Below are positions 8,292 to 18,086 of a stretch of DNA of 64,000 nt, piece by piece (position 1 is the first letter of the stretch; every line of letters begins with the position of its first letter). The DNA comes from Fusobacterium varium. Lineage in GTDB: Bacteria > Fusobacteriota > Fusobacteriia > Fusobacteriales > Fusobacteriaceae. The position numbers and the translations under genes are program-made. The notes under the pieces were generated by a model that worked only from the letters and a program-made list of their open reading frames with translations, was not told the DNA's origin and made no database searches. The DNA lies in contig JADYUE010000003.1 in the NCBI GenBank assembly GCA_021531615.1, forward strand, positions 1 to 64,000. The letters are read 5' to 3'.

Positions 8292-8444
8292 AATAAAAAC
8301 CCCTTATATTGTTAATTTATAATATATTATACCATTTTTTTTATAGTACATCTAGAAAAGAAAAAGAGATAAAAATACAACTTCTTGTAGAAAAACTTAA
8401 TCTCTGATAAAATTAAAATATTAGTGAAATAGTAGAGGTGAAAA

Positions 8445-9446
8445 ATGAAAATTTCAGTAGATTTAAAAGAGAATAGTTATGATATTTTAATAGAAAATGG
8501 AATTTTAAATAGAGTTGGAGAATATATTGATCTCAATAGAAAAGTTATGATAATAACTGATAATGGAGTTCCTAAGGAGTATGGAGATATATTGTTAAGC
8601 CAATGTTCAATGGGAGAAATAATAGTTGTTGAGCAGGGAGAGCAATCTAAAAGTTTTTCAACATATGAAAGGATATGTAAAAAACTTTTAGAAAGTAGTT
8701 TTCATAGAAAAGATCTGATAATTGCTTTAGGTGGTGGAGTTATAGGAGATTTAGCGGGGTTTTGTGCATCTACCTATATGAGAGGAATAGATTTTATCAA
8801 TATTCCAACTACTACTCTTTCTCAAATAGATAGTTCAATAGGAGGAAAAACAGCTATTAATTTAGGAGATACAAAAAATATAATTGGTGCTTTTTATCAA
8901 CCTAAAAAAGTCTTTATTGATTTTAAAACTTTAGAAACTTTATCAGAGAGAGATTTTAATAATGGTATGGTAGAGGCTTTAAAAGCAGGATTAATTTATG
9001 ATAAGGAGATATTTGAACTTTTTGAAAGTGAGGATATAAAGAAAAAATATAGAGATATAATTATAAAATCTATTTTGGTAAAAAAAGATATTGTGGAAAA
9101 AGATGTAAAAGAGCAAAGTTTAAGAAAAATACTAAATTTTGGACATACAATAGGGCATGGAATAGAGGGATACTTTAATTTTAATGAGCTTTTACATGGA
9201 GAAGCAGTAGCTTTGGGAATGTTGCCTATGATTGAAGATGACAGCTTAAGAGAGAGAACAAAAAAAATTATTGAAAAATTAAATATAAGAATAGATATTA
9301 AATATGATAGGGAAAAAGTTTTTAAGTTGATGGTTAAAGATAAAAAAGCTGATACCTCTAAGATAACCCTTGTAAAAGTAAAGGAGTTAGGAAGTGCATA
9401 TTTAAGTGATGAAACTTTTGAACAATGTAGAAAATATTTAGATTAG
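8445..9446 (+). CDS. aroB: 3-dehydroquinate synthase
   Basis: Second step of the shikimate pathway: DAHP to 3-dehydroquinate, with NAD and a divalent metal. At 333 residues it is slightly short for the family. The NAD-binding GGGVIGDLAGF lies near residue 97, followed by STYMRGIDFINIPTTTLSQI and the SSIGGKTAIN segment. The metal ligands are the Glu in VEALKAG and the His residues of LNFGHTIGHGIE and LHGEAVALG. First gene of a tight plus-strand operon with aroC (eight-base gap) and aroA. Confidence 0.95.
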   Translation: MKISVDLKENSYDILIENGILNRVGEYIDLNRKVMIITDNGVPKEYGDILLSQCSMGEIIVVEQGEQSKSFSTYERICKKLLESSFHRKDLIIALGGGVIGDLAGFCASTYMRGIDFINIPTTTLSQIDSSIGGKTAINLGDTKNIIGAFYQPKKVFIDFKTLETLSERDFNNGMVEALKAGLIYDKEIFELFESEDIKKKYRDIIIKSILVKKDIVEKDVKEQSLRKILNFGHTIGHGIEGYFNFNELLHGEAVALGMLPMIEDDSLRERTKKIIEKLNIRIDIKYDREKVFKLMVKDKKADTSKITLVKVKELGSAYLSDETFEQCRKYLD

Positions 9447-9454
9447 GAGAGATT

Positions 9455-10579
9455 ATGCAAAGTGTAATTGGAAATAGTATAAAATTAAGTCTTTTTGGAG
9501 AATCTCATGGAAATATGATAGGAGTTGTAATTGATGGATTAGCTCCTGGAATAAAAATAGACACTAAATTTATTCAAGAGCAACTTGATAAGAGAAAACC
9601 TAAGGGAAAAATTTCAACTCAAAGGCATGAGGAAGATGATTTTAAAATAGTTAGTGGATATTTTAATGGATATACAACAGGGACACCACTGTGTATTATG
9701 ATAGAAAATAAGGTTCAAAAAAGCAAAGATTATGAAAAAACTAGAGATTTAATGAGACCATCACATGCTGATTATACAGCTGAAAAAAAATATCTAGGAT
9801 ATCAAGATTTTAGAGGTGGGGGACATTTTTCAGGAAGAATTACAGCTCCATTGGTAGCAGTAGGGGCAATATGTATTCAAATATTGAGGGAAAAAGGGAT
9901 AGTTTTAGGAACACATATATTAAAATGTAAAGATGAAAGAGATAGAAATTTTTCATTAGATGGAGAGAAATTAAAAAAAGAGATAGAAATTGTAAATAAC
10001 AGATACTTTCCAGTTTTTGATGATGAAAAAGAGGAAAATATGAAAAGAGTAATAGAAGAGGCAGGAAAAAATCTAAATTCAGTAGGGGGAATTTTAGAAA
10101 CAGCAGTGATAGGAGTTCCTAGTGGAGTTGGAGAACCTTATTTTAATTCTATTGAAAGTATTTTATCACATCTGCTATTTTCTATTCCAGCAGTAAAAGG
10201 GGTAGAGTTTGGAGCAGGATTTTCAATAACTGATATGTTTGGTAGTGAGGCAAATGATAGCTTTTACTATAATGAAAATAGAGAGGTAAAAACTAAGAGC
10301 AATAATAATGGTGGAATTAATGGTGGAATTTCTAATGGAATGCCTATAATAATAAAAACAGCAATAAAACCTACACCATCAATTTACAAAGAACAAGAGA
10401 GCATAGATATTTCTAAACATGAGAATATAAAATTTAATATTGAGGGGAGACATGATCCAGCTATTATTCATAGGGCAAGAGTTGTAGTTGATTCAGTTGT
10501 AGCTTTTGGGATTTTAGATCTTTTATGTATGAGATATGGTTATATGTTTATGAGAAAGGAAGAGATAGATGAAAATTAA
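9455..10579 (+). CDS. aroC: Chorismate synthase
   Basis: Last step of the shikimate pathway: EPSP to chorismate, requiring reduced FMN. A 374-residue protein with the family signatures GESHG near residue 15, RPSHADYTAEKKY near 101, RGGGHFSGRITAPLVAVGA near 119, and GRHDPAIIHRARVVVDS near the C terminus. It starts eight bases after aroB and its end overlaps the aroA start by 11 bases, so translation is probably coupled. Confidence 0.96.
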   Translation: MQSVIGNSIKLSLFGESHGNMIGVVIDGLAPGIKIDTKFIQEQLDKRKPKGKISTQRHEEDDFKIVSGYFNGYTTGTPLCIMIENKVQKSKDYEKTRDLMRPSHADYTAEKKYLGYQDFRGGGHFSGRITAPLVAVGAICIQILREKGIVLGTHILKCKDERDRNFSLDGEKLKKEIEIVNNRYFPVFDDEKEENMKRVIEEAGKNLNSVGGILETAVIGVPSGVGEPYFNSIESILSHLLFSIPAVKGVEFGAGFSITDMFGSEANDSFYYNENREVKTKSNNNGGINGGISNGMPIIIKTAIKPTPSIYKEQESIDISKHENIKFNIEGRHDPAIIHRARVVVDSVVAFGILDLLCMRYGYMFMRKEEIDEN

Positions 10580-11834
10580 GATTTATCCATCAAAATGTAG
10601 TGGAGAGATAAAAATTCCATCATCTAAAAGTATGGGGCATAGAGCAATAATATGTGCATCTTTGGCTAATGGAAAAAGTATAATAAGCAATTTAGATTAT
10701 TCAGATGATATTTTAGCCACTATTGATGGAATGAGAAAACTAGGAGCTAATATCCAATGTGAAAAAGATAGATTGATAATAGAGGGAATAGAAAATTTTG
10801 ATAGTTTAAAAGATAAGATAATTGATTGTAATGAGTCAGGATCTACACTTAGATTTTTTATACCAATATTTTCTTTAACAGGAGAGAAAATTAGTTTTAT
10901 TGGAAGAAATAGATTGTTAAAAAGACCACAAAAAATATATGAAGAGATTTTTAAAGAGCAAAATCTATATTATTTTCAAGATGAAAACAAGATTGAGCTA
11001 AAAGGGAAATTAAAAGCAAAAGAGTATTTTATTGAAGGAAATATAAGTTCTCAATTTATAAGTGGACTTCTATTTACTTTGCCACTTTTAGAAGAAAACT
11101 CGATTATCAATATAAATCCACCTTTTGAATCTGCTTCATATATAGATTTGACAATGGAAGTTTTAAAAGAGTTTGGAATTAATATAAATAAAGTTACTCC
11201 ATTAAAATTTGAAATTCAAGGTGGACAAAAATATATAGCAAAGGATTATAAAGTTGAGGGAGATTTTTCACAACTAGCATTTTTTGCTGTATTAGGTGCT
11301 TTGAACAATGATCTAAAATGTATAGGAGTTAAGCATAATTCCAAACAGGGAGATAAGGCGATTATAGATATTTTAAAGAAAAGTGGAGTTAAGATAGAAG
11401 AGATAGAAGAGGGATATTTGATTCACAAAGGTAAAATAAAAGACTGTGAAATTGATTTAGGAGATTGCCCAGATCTTGGACCTATTTTAAATGTACTAGC
11501 AATGTATGGAGAGGGAGAGTTTAAGATATTTAATGCTGGTAGACTTCGTCTTAAAGAGAGTGATAGAATCTCTGCAATGGAAGAGGAGTTAAAAAAATTA
11601 GGGGTAGAGATAAAAACAACTGAAGATGAGATTAAAATTTTAGGAAAGAGAAATTATTTAGGAGATATAGAGTTTTTTGGACATAAAGATCATAGAATAG
11701 TAATGAGTTTGGCCATAGCAGGAACAATGTTAGAAAAGCCTATAATTATTGATGGAGCAGAGGCAGTGGAAAAATCTTATCCTAAATTTTTTCAAGATTT
11801 AGAAAGTTTAAATATAAAAGTTGAATATTTATAA
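10569..11834 (+). CDS. aroA: 3-phosphoshikimate 1-carboxyvinyltransferase (EPSP synthase)
   Basis: Joins phosphoenolpyruvate to shikimate-3-phosphate to make EPSP, the substrate of AroC. A 421-residue protein with two inside-out alpha/beta domains. Signatures are IPSSKSMGHRA near residue 16, NESGSTLRFF near 92, GRLRLKESDRISAMEEELKK near 318 and GHKDHRIVMSLAIAG near 376. It overlaps aroC by 11 bases. The remaining pathway enzymes (aroD, aroE, aroK) are not in this window. Confidence 0.96.
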   Translation: MKIKIYPSKCSGEIKIPSSKSMGHRAIICASLANGKSIISNLDYSDDILATIDGMRKLGANIQCEKDRLIIEGIENFDSLKDKIIDCNESGSTLRFFIPIFSLTGEKISFIGRNRLLKRPQKIYEEIFKEQNLYYFQDENKIELKGKLKAKEYFIEGNISSQFISGLLFTLPLLEENSIININPPFESASYIDLTMEVLKEFGININKVTPLKFEIQGGQKYIAKDYKVEGDFSQLAFFAVLGALNNDLKCIGVKHNSKQGDKAIIDILKKSGVKIEEIEEGYLIHKGKIKDCEIDLGDCPDLGPILNVLAMYGEGEFKIFNAGRLRLKESDRISAMEEELKKLGVEIKTTEDEIKILGKRNYLGDIEFFGHKDHRIVMSLAIAGTMLEKPIIIDGAEAVEKSYPKFFQDLESLNIKVEYL

Positions 11835-11837
11835 AAT

Positions 11838-11876
11838 AAAAGGATATTGTAATTAAATTTACAATACCCTTTTTAA
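11838..11876. terminator. Terminator between aroA and the ROK kinase gene
   Basis: Stem AAAGGATATTGTAA with TTACAATACCCTTT around a short AT loop, U-rich on the plus side and A-rich at the left. It can serve both converging genes. Confidence 0.8.
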
Positions 11877-11881
11877 ATTTG

Positions 11882-12751
11882 TTATTTTTTAAAACATAAA
11901 GCCAATGCTCCTAATAAAGCTGAATCATCTTTTAATTTAGGAAGAACAATATAATCATCTATATTCTTTAAAATCTTATCATTTTGTACATAATTATTTA
12001 GAAGTTTAACAACTCTTTCCTTAATTAAAGTTAAAAGATTTCCTCTCTTTATAATATCTCCACCAATAATAATTTTTTCTGGAGATAAAACAAGAATATA
12101 ATTTACAAGAGCATGAGCTATATAGAAAGCTTCCATATCCCAAGCTGGATGATTTTCAGGAATATCTTTAAATTCAACTCCCCATCTTCTTTCAAGAGCC
12201 ATTTCAGATGCCATTCCTTCAAGACAGTTACCACCATGGAAAGGGCAGTTTCCTACAAATTTGTCTCTAGGATGTCTATTTACAAAAATGTGTCCCATCT
12301 CAGGGTGTAACATACCATGAACTAATTTTCCTTCAACAATAGCTCCCCCACCTACACCTTTTCCAATAGTTAAATAAATAGTGTTAGAGATATTTTTTCC
12401 TGCTCCCCAGATATGTTCCCCATATACAGCAGTATTTACAATAGTATCAAAATAAACAGGTATATTAAGAGCTTTTTCAATCTCTCCAACAATATTAAAA
12501 TTTCTCCAAAAAGTTTTTGGAGTAGAAGTTATATATCCATATGTTTCAGAGTCTTTGTTTAAATCAATAGGTCCAAAGCAACCTATTCCAATAGCTTCAA
12601 TCTTCTTATTTTTAAAGAAAGAGATAACTTTTTCCATAGTAATTTCAGGAGTTTCAGTTTCAAAAGAAACTCTTTCCATAATCTCTCCTTTTTCTGTTCC
12701 TATACAGCAAACAAATTTTGCTCCACTAGCTTCAATAGCACCAAAGAACAT
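11882..12751 (-). CDS. ROK-family sugar kinase, probably fructokinase
   Basis: ROK kinase with an N-terminal phosphate loop in FFGAIEASGAKFVCCIG, the catalytic region near GIGCFGPIDL, and IYLTIGKGVGGGAIVEGKLV. The ROK zinc site is clear: HPEMGH followed by NCPFHGGNCLEG. The HPEMGH form and IEASGAK start resemble fructokinases of the ScrK/GmuE type rather than glucokinases. I place the start at the ATG at 12751 because AAAGGGG lies seven bases upstream; a start seven codons earlier is less likely. The substrate is inferred from motif style only. Confidence 0.85.
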   Translation of the reverse strand: MFFGAIEASGAKFVCCIGTEKGEIMERVSFETETPEITMEKVISFFKNKKIEAIGIGCFGPIDLNKDSETYGYITSTPKTFWRNFNIVGEIEKALNIPVYFDTIVNTAVYGEHIWGAGKNISNTIYLTIGKGVGGGAIVEGKLVHGMLHPEMGHIFVNRHPRDKFVGNCPFHGGNCLEGMASEMALERRWGVEFKDIPENHPAWDMEAFYIAHALVNYILVLSPEKIIIGGDIIKRGNLLTLIKERVVKLLNNYVQNDKILKNIDDYIVLPKLKDDSALLGALALCFKK

Positions 12752-12932
12752 AAAACCATCCCCTTTAAACATCTTTTTTTTATTTTACCATTTATTTTTA
12801 CTTTTATCAAAACTAATATAATAAAAATATAAGATGTAATAGAAAATTTAGCAATTTCTTAGAAATTATAGTATAATAAAAAAGTAAATAGGAATGTTAG
12901 AATATTAATGAAATAGATTTTTAGGAGGAGAA

Positions 12933-13373
12933 ATGGTATTAGCAGGAAATAAGAAAGCATTTTTCGATTATTTCATAGAGGATAAATTTGAAGCTGGAAT
13001 AGAATTAGTAGGAAGTGAGGTTAAATCTGCAAAGGCAGGGAAATTAAGTATAAAAGAGTCATTTATTAGAATAATAAATGGAGAAGTTTTTATTATGGGA
13101 ATGTCAATTGTACCTTGGGATTTTGGAAGTGTATACAATCCTGAAGAAAGAAGAGTTAGAAAACTTCTTTTACATAAAAAAGAGATAAAAAAACTACATG
13201 AGAAAGTAACTCAAAAGGGGTATACAATAGTTCCTTTAAATGTTCATCTATCTAAAGGATATGTAAAACTTGAAATAGCTCTTGCTAGAGGAAAGAAAAC
13301 TTATGATAAGAGAGAAAGTATAGCTAAAAAAGATGTAGAGAGAGATCTGCAAAGAATGGCAAAAATAAGATAG
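12933..13373 (+). CDS. smpB: SsrA-binding protein
   Basis: Partner of tmRNA in ribosome rescue. It has the normal SmpB length of 146 residues, with NKKAFFDYFIEDKFEAGIEL near the start, GSEVKSAK near residue 30, and the basic C-terminal tail KKTYDKRESIAKKDVERD that enters the ribosome A site. AGGAGG lies before the ATG. The tmRNA gene follows after 50 bases with its own promoter. Confidence 0.97.
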   Translation: MVLAGNKKAFFDYFIEDKFEAGIELVGSEVKSAKAGKLSIKESFIRIINGEVFIMGMSIVPWDFGSVYNPEERRVRKLLLHKKEIKKLHEKVTQKGYTIVPLNVHLSKGYVKLEIALARGKKTYDKRESIAKKDVERDLQRMAKIR

Positions 13374-13375
13374 TA

Positions 13376-13404
13376 TTGAAAAATAGCTAGGTATATGATA
13401 TAAT
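13376..13404 (+). promoter_or_regulatory. tmRNA promoter
   Basis: TTGAAA (13376-13381), 17 bases, TATAAT (13399-13404). The mature RNA 5' end at 13424 lies 20 bases downstream. Confidence 0.8.
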
Positions 13405-13423
13405 ATTATGACAATTAAATAAT

Positions 13424-13774
13424 GGGAGTGCAAAGGTTTCGACGGGGTTCTCAGGTTATAGGTAGCAGGTCAGGGTGACCGCTGTGAGAGGTCAAGCACA
13501 TCGTTTAGATGGAAACAGAAATTACGCTTTAGCTGCTTAATAAGTCAGCTCACCTCTGAACATTCTCTTCTGTAGGCGTGTTCAACCGAGGTGTCACTAA
13601 AATACAGATTACCCTAAGTGATTTCTCTAAGCTTTAGGGGACATTTTAGAGGATAGCTTTAATCAGCCCTGTCTGTGGGATTGGTTACTGCGAAGTTCAA
13701 TAGCAGACTAAGCTTGTAGAAGCCTATGGCGCTGGCAATTTCGGACACGGGTTCGATTCCCGTCACTTCCACCA
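13424..13774 (+). ncRNA. ssrA: tmRNA
   Basis: Transfer-messenger RNA, 351 bases including an encoded CCA. The tRNA-like ends GGGAGTG and CACTTCC pair, with TTTCGACGGGG near the 5' end and the T arm GGGTTCGATTCCC at 13748-13762. The tag reading frame starts at GGA 13511 and ends at TAA 13538-13540, encoding GNRNYALAA, so stalled proteins would receive A-GNRNYALAA. It works with SmpB encoded just upstream. Confidence 0.97.
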
Positions 13775-13800
13775 AAGTAAAAATAAACTGTTTTAAAGAT

Positions 13801-13840
13801 AAGTCATCTTTTGATATAGATCAATAAGATGGCTTTTTTG
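13801..13840 (+). terminator. tmRNA terminator
   Basis: AAGTCATCTT pairs with AAGATGGCTT and is followed by six T. Confidence 0.85.
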
Positions 13841-13925
13841 TATATTAAAAAAGCAGATAAAATATGTTAAAATTATAGAAAAAGAATTAACAATTTATTA
13901 CAATGTTAAATAAAGAGGGGAAGTT

Positions 13926-14513
13926 ATGGAGAAAAAAGAGTTCTATGGAAATGGGAAATATGAAAAATTTAGTGAAGTAAATGGTATAAAAGAGGGAAAA
14001 GCTATTTATTACTGGAGAGAAGGAAGTATATTTAAAGAAAATAGTGAAGATTATGGAAAGATCAGAGAGGAGTTTAACTATCAAAATGGAGTAAAGCAAG
14101 GAAAAGCAACTATTTATTTTGATGTAGATAAAACTCAGAAAATTAAAGAGGAATTTAATTATATAGATAATATAAAACAGGGAGTAGCTTACCTTATTTA
14201 TTCAAATAAAGTTGAAAAAAGATATTATACAGCTGGAAAACTTAGTGGAAAAGCTTTTGTATATAATATTGATGGAAGTGTAGAGATAAAAGATTATGAG
14301 AGTAACAAAGTAAATTTTAGAAGTTTAAAAGAGCTATTAGGAATTGAGTTAAATGAAGATGAGAAAATTGATGAAAAAGAGTATGAAATTTTAAAATCTG
14401 AAGCTGAAAGATATTTTAAAGAGGTAGCAGACTTATATAAAACTTCAGGAAAAAGAGAATACTCTATTTCAAAATCATTTATTAAAAACTATTGTTCAAA
14501 GGCAAAAGAATAA
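13926..14513 (+). CDS. MORN-repeat-like protein of unknown function
   Basis: A 195-residue cytoplasmic protein with no signal peptide. The first 125 residues carry repeats with a Gly-Lys/Gln-Gly-x-x-x-x-Tyr spacing (KEGKAIYYWREG, KQGKATIYFD, KQGVAYLIYS, LSGKAFVYN), like MORN or YwqK-type repeats. The C-terminal 70 residues are charged and helical (EYEILKSEAERYFKEVADLY). GGGGAAG lies seven bases before the ATG. Function unknown; related repeat proteins appear as membrane-linked scaffolds or immunity/antitoxin-like partners, but no partner gene is adjacent. Confidence 0.7.
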   Translation: MEKKEFYGNGKYEKFSEVNGIKEGKAIYYWREGSIFKENSEDYGKIREEFNYQNGVKQGKATIYFDVDKTQKIKEEFNYIDNIKQGVAYLIYSNKVEKRYYTAGKLSGKAFVYNIDGSVEIKDYESNKVNFRSLKELLGIELNEDEKIDEKEYEILKSEAERYFKEVADLYKTSGKREYSISKSFIKNYCSKAKE

Positions 14514-14521
14514 CAGAAATT

Positions 14522-14559
14522 AAAAAGCTCTCTATGATACAAATTCATAAAGAGCTTTT
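14522..14559. terminator. Bidirectional terminator
   Basis: AAAAAGCTCTCTATGA pairs with TCATAAAGAGCTTTT. It separates the MORN-like gene from the converging ABC exporter operon. Confidence 0.8.
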
Positions 14560-14562
14560 CTA

Positions 14563-16299
14563 TTAGAGCATATATTGTGTATTGTAAAGTTCGTGGTAGA
14601 AGCCATTTTTCTCCATTAACTGAGAATGTGTTCCCTGTTCAATTATATGTCCATCTTTTAAAACTAAAATAAGATTAGCATTTTTAATAGTAGAAAGTCT
14701 ATGGGCAATAATAAAACTTGTTCTACCTTTTACTAAGTTAGAGATAGCTTTTTGTAATCTTATCTCTGTTCTAGTGTCAACTCCACTTGTAGCCTCATCA
14801 AGTATTAAAAATTTAGGATTTGAAGCTATAATTCTAGCAATAGTAATAAGTTGTTTCTGCCCTTGAGAAAGGACCATATTATCTTCACTAACTACTGTAT
14901 CATAACCTTGAGGTAGTTTAATAATAAAATCATGAGCACAAGCAAGCTTTGCACTTTCAACAACTTTATCAAAATCAATTTCACTATTTTCATAACTGAT
15001 ATTCTCTCTAATAGTTCCAGTAAATAGCCAACTATCTTGTAGTACCATTCCAAAAAGTTTTCTAATATCCTTTTTCTTATAAAGCTCAATATCCTTATCA
15101 TCTAGCAGTATTTTTCCAGAGGTAATATCATAAAATCTCATTAATAAATTAACAATAGTAGTTTTTCCACCACCAGTAGGACCTACAATAGCGACTATCT
15201 CTCCATGTTCAGCTTTAAAAGATAGATCCTTTAATACAGGAGTATCTTCATTATATGAGAAATTAACATCTTTAAACTCAATTTTTCCCTCTAAAGAGTT
15301 TAAATCAATATCCAAAGTTCCTTTTTCAACATCTTCAGGTTGATCAATAAAGTTAAAGAAACGTTCAGCACTTACAATTACAGTTTGAACTATACTATAT
15401 GCTTCAGAGATACTAGCAATAGGACGATTAAAAAGCTTTGAATAGATAACAAAACTTGAAAGTCCCCCAAGAGTGATCTTGCCATTTAGCATAAAGATAG
15501 CTCCAATTAAAATTATTAAAGAGTATCCTAAGTTACCAATAAAATTTAGAGTAGGAAAATTAAATCCTGCTAAAAACAGAGATTTTATAGCATTCTCTTT
15601 ATAGTTGGAGTTTAATTCACGGAATTTAGAAATAGCTCTCTCTTCATAGGAGAAAGATTTAACCTCTGCTTCTCCAGTTAATATTTCATCAACATACCCA
15701 TTTAATTGCCCTAAATATTTTTGTTGAACTCTTCTTTTCTCTCTGCTTTTTTTAGAGATTTTCTTTAAAAAGTATCCAGTAAATGTAACTAAAAATATCT
15801 GTATCAAAGTTAAAGATGGACTTATATACAACATAATCCCTAAGGCAGTAGATATTGTAAGAAGATTTACTACAACTCTAGTTCCTATTTGAGATAGAGA
15901 ACCACTAATATTATCAATATCGTTTATCATAATAGTTATAATATTCCCTTGAGATACTCCATCAAAATATTTAAGAGGAAACTTATGAATTTTTTCAATC
16001 CCATCTTTTCTCATAGTGTTTACAATATCTTGAGAGATAATATTCATCTTTATATTTTGTATCAATGTCAATACAGCACCTGTAATATATGAGAAAAGTA
16101 AAAGTATAGATATTTTTCCTAATTGTATATAGTTTGCTTTCTCCATATGAAAATGTATCTCATTAATTCCCTTACCAACTAAATATGGACCTACTAAAGT
16201 AAGAAGATTTCCAATAATTGCTAGAATAATAAGGAAAATAAATTCAAACTTATACTTCATAAGATATGGAAAAAGCTTTTTAAATATATTATTTTTCAC
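14563..16299 (-). CDS. ABC exporter half-transporter, second subunit
   Basis: A 578-residue half-transporter: six membrane helices (about 1-310) then an ATPase domain. It has Walker A GPTGGGKTT, the signature LSQGQKQLITIAR (SQ instead of the usual SGG), Walker B FLILDEATS and switch IAHRLST. I set the start at GTG 16299, since AGGAGG sits eight bases before it and this gives an 11-base overlap with the upstream exporter gene; an ATG 20 codons earlier lacks a site. With its partner it probably forms a heterodimeric MdlAB/LmrCD-like multidrug or lipid exporter. Confidence 0.9.
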   Translation of the reverse strand: MKNNIFKKLFPYLMKYKFEFIFLIILAIIGNLLTLVGPYLVGKGINEIHFHMEKANYIQLGKISILLLFSYITGAVLTLIQNIKMNIISQDIVNTMRKDGIEKIHKFPLKYFDGVSQGNIITIMINDIDNISGSLSQIGTRVVVNLLTISTALGIMLYISPSLTLIQIFLVTFTGYFLKKISKKSREKRRVQQKYLGQLNGYVDEILTGEAEVKSFSYEERAISKFRELNSNYKENAIKSLFLAGFNFPTLNFIGNLGYSLIILIGAIFMLNGKITLGGLSSFVIYSKLFNRPIASISEAYSIVQTVIVSAERFFNFIDQPEDVEKGTLDIDLNSLEGKIEFKDVNFSYNEDTPVLKDLSFKAEHGEIVAIVGPTGGGKTTIVNLLMRFYDITSGKILLDDKDIELYKKKDIRKLFGMVLQDSWLFTGTIRENISYENSEIDFDKVVESAKLACAHDFIIKLPQGYDTVVSEDNMVLSQGQKQLITIARIIASNPKFLILDEATSGVDTRTEIRLQKAISNLVKGRTSFIIAHRLSTIKNANLILVLKDGHIIEQGTHSQLMEKNGFYHELYNTQYML

Positions 16300-18019
16300 A
16301 GTATCTTCCTCCTGGAATACAAATTTCTTGTGACTCACAGATCTCTCTATACACTTCACAATTTTTTACAAGATTATCATGAGTGTCAAAGCCTGCTATT
16401 TTACCATTGTCAAGAACAATAATTCTATCATGTTTCATCAAAGATGCTACCCTTTGAGAAATAGTAAGAATTGTTGTATTTTTTAAATAGTTCTTTAATC
16501 TGTTTTTAAGATTGTATTCTGTTATAAAGTCTAAAGCACTAAAACTATCATCAAAAAGTAAAATTTCAGGTTGCTTTATAAGTGTTCTTGCTATTGAGAT
16601 TCTTTGCTTTTGCCCACCAGAAAAATTCATTCCACCTTTAGTTACATTTGTTTTATACTGATCAGGAAGTTTTTCTATAAATTCTTTTCCCTGTACAATT
16701 TCAGCTATCTCTCTTATCTCTTCATCACTTGCATCTTCTTTACCCCAACGGATATTTTCTTCTATTGATTGAGAGAATAGAAAAGATTTTTGTAAAACTA
16801 TTCCAATTTTGTCTCTTAACTCTTTTTCATCATATTTATTGATATTTACCCCATCAATTAAAAGTTCACCTTTTGTAGCCTCGTAAAATTTTGGTATAAG
16901 AGATATAAAAGTTGTTTTTCCAGAACCTATACCACCTATAATTCCTATATTTTCTCCTCTTTTTATTTTTAGATTGATATTTTCTAAAATATATTTATCT
17001 GTTCCATCATAAGAGAAAGAAAGATTTTTAAATTCAATAATATCATCAGTTACTAATTTTTCAAACTCCTCTTGAGACATATTCTCTATATTTTCAGATA
17101 AGATCTCCTTAACCCTCTTATATGATATTGCTGTACGGCTATAAAGAGTAAATAGGAAAGATAGTGCATTCATAGAGAATAAAAGCATATTTAAGTAGTT
17201 GATAAAAGCTACAACTTCCCCTAGATGCATCTTACCATAACTAACTCTTATTCCTCCAAACCAAAGAACAGCTACAACTCCTAAATTCATAATTAATGTT
17301 ATAAATGGTAATTTACTAGACATCAAGTTATCTGCTTCAACAGTTTTATCTTTTAGATCATCATTTCTTAATCTAAATTTTTCTTTTTCAACATTTTCTT
17401 TCGATAGAGCTCTAATAACTCTTATACCAGTCAGATTTTCTCTTAGAACAAGTGTTAAATTATCTAATTTCTTTTGAACTTCACTATATTTTCCAAAAGA
17501 TTTTTTCATATAGTAAAGTGTACTTCCTACTATTGAAGGAACAATTATTAAAAATAATATAGATAGAACAGGATTGATAGTGACAGCCATAAATACAGCT
17601 CCTATTCCTGTTACTAACCCTCGAAGAACCATTCTTACACACATAAGAAACATATTTGTAATTTGATCAACATCTTTAGTTATTCTAGTAATTAGAGAAG
17701 CTTGAGTATATTTATTCAAATGTACAAAGTTAAAATTTTGAATCTTTGTAAAAACATTATCTCTTAGAGAAGCACCAAAATTTTGAGTAGCATGAACTGA
17801 AAAATAGTTACACAAAATAGAGGATAAATATCCTCCAAGAGCGATTCCAACCATAGTTAATCCCATTTTAATTATGTAATTCATATTTTGATTAGCTACA
17901 CCAATATCTATAATTTTTGCCATAATTAAAGGGAGAGATAGATCACAAAAAGCTTCAGTCATTTTAAAAAGAGCTGCTACTGAAGCTTTAGGTATAAAGG
18001 GTTTAAAGTATTTGAACAT
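16289..18019 (-). CDS. ABC exporter half-transporter, first subunit
   Basis: A 576-residue membrane-ATPase fusion with six helices followed by a nucleotide-binding domain: Walker A GGIGSGKTT, signature FSGGQKQRISIAR, Walker B EILLFDDSFSALD. The residue after Walker B is Asp-Ser rather than the catalytic Glu, which marks the degenerate site of asymmetric heterodimeric exporters, so ATP is probably hydrolysed mainly at the other site. The 11-base overlap with the next gene supports joint translation. Substrate unknown. AGGAG lies before the ATG. Confidence 0.9.
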   Translation of the reverse strand: MFKYFKPFIPKASVAALFKMTEAFCDLSLPLIMAKIIDIGVANQNMNYIIKMGLTMVGIALGGYLSSILCNYFSVHATQNFGASLRDNVFTKIQNFNFVHLNKYTQASLITRITKDVDQITNMFLMCVRMVLRGLVTGIGAVFMAVTINPVLSILFLIIVPSIVGSTLYYMKKSFGKYSEVQKKLDNLTLVLRENLTGIRVIRALSKENVEKEKFRLRNDDLKDKTVEADNLMSSKLPFITLIMNLGVVAVLWFGGIRVSYGKMHLGEVVAFINYLNMLLFSMNALSFLFTLYSRTAISYKRVKEILSENIENMSQEEFEKLVTDDIIEFKNLSFSYDGTDKYILENINLKIKRGENIGIIGGIGSGKTTFISLIPKFYEATKGELLIDGVNINKYDEKELRDKIGIVLQKSFLFSQSIEENIRWGKEDASDEEIREIAEIVQGKEFIEKLPDQYKTNVTKGGMNFSGGQKQRISIARTLIKQPEILLFDDSFSALDFITEYNLKNRLKNYLKNTTILTISQRVASLMKHDRIIVLDNGKIAGFDTHDNLVKNCEVYREICESQEICIPGGRYCEK

Positions 18020-18086
18020 TTCTCCTCCAGTTAAATTTTAAATAATTACATTAAATTTTAACATATATTTTCTAATAAAAAAATAT

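Noticed and set aside
13424-13774. Possible tRNA gene because of the T arm GGGTTCGATTCCC
   Set aside because: The arm belongs to the tRNA-like domain of tmRNA; no separate cloverleaf is present.
14563-16359. ATG start at 16359 for the second ABC subunit
   Set aside because: It would overlap the upstream gene by 71 bases without a ribosome binding site; GTG 16299 has AGGAGG at the right spacing.
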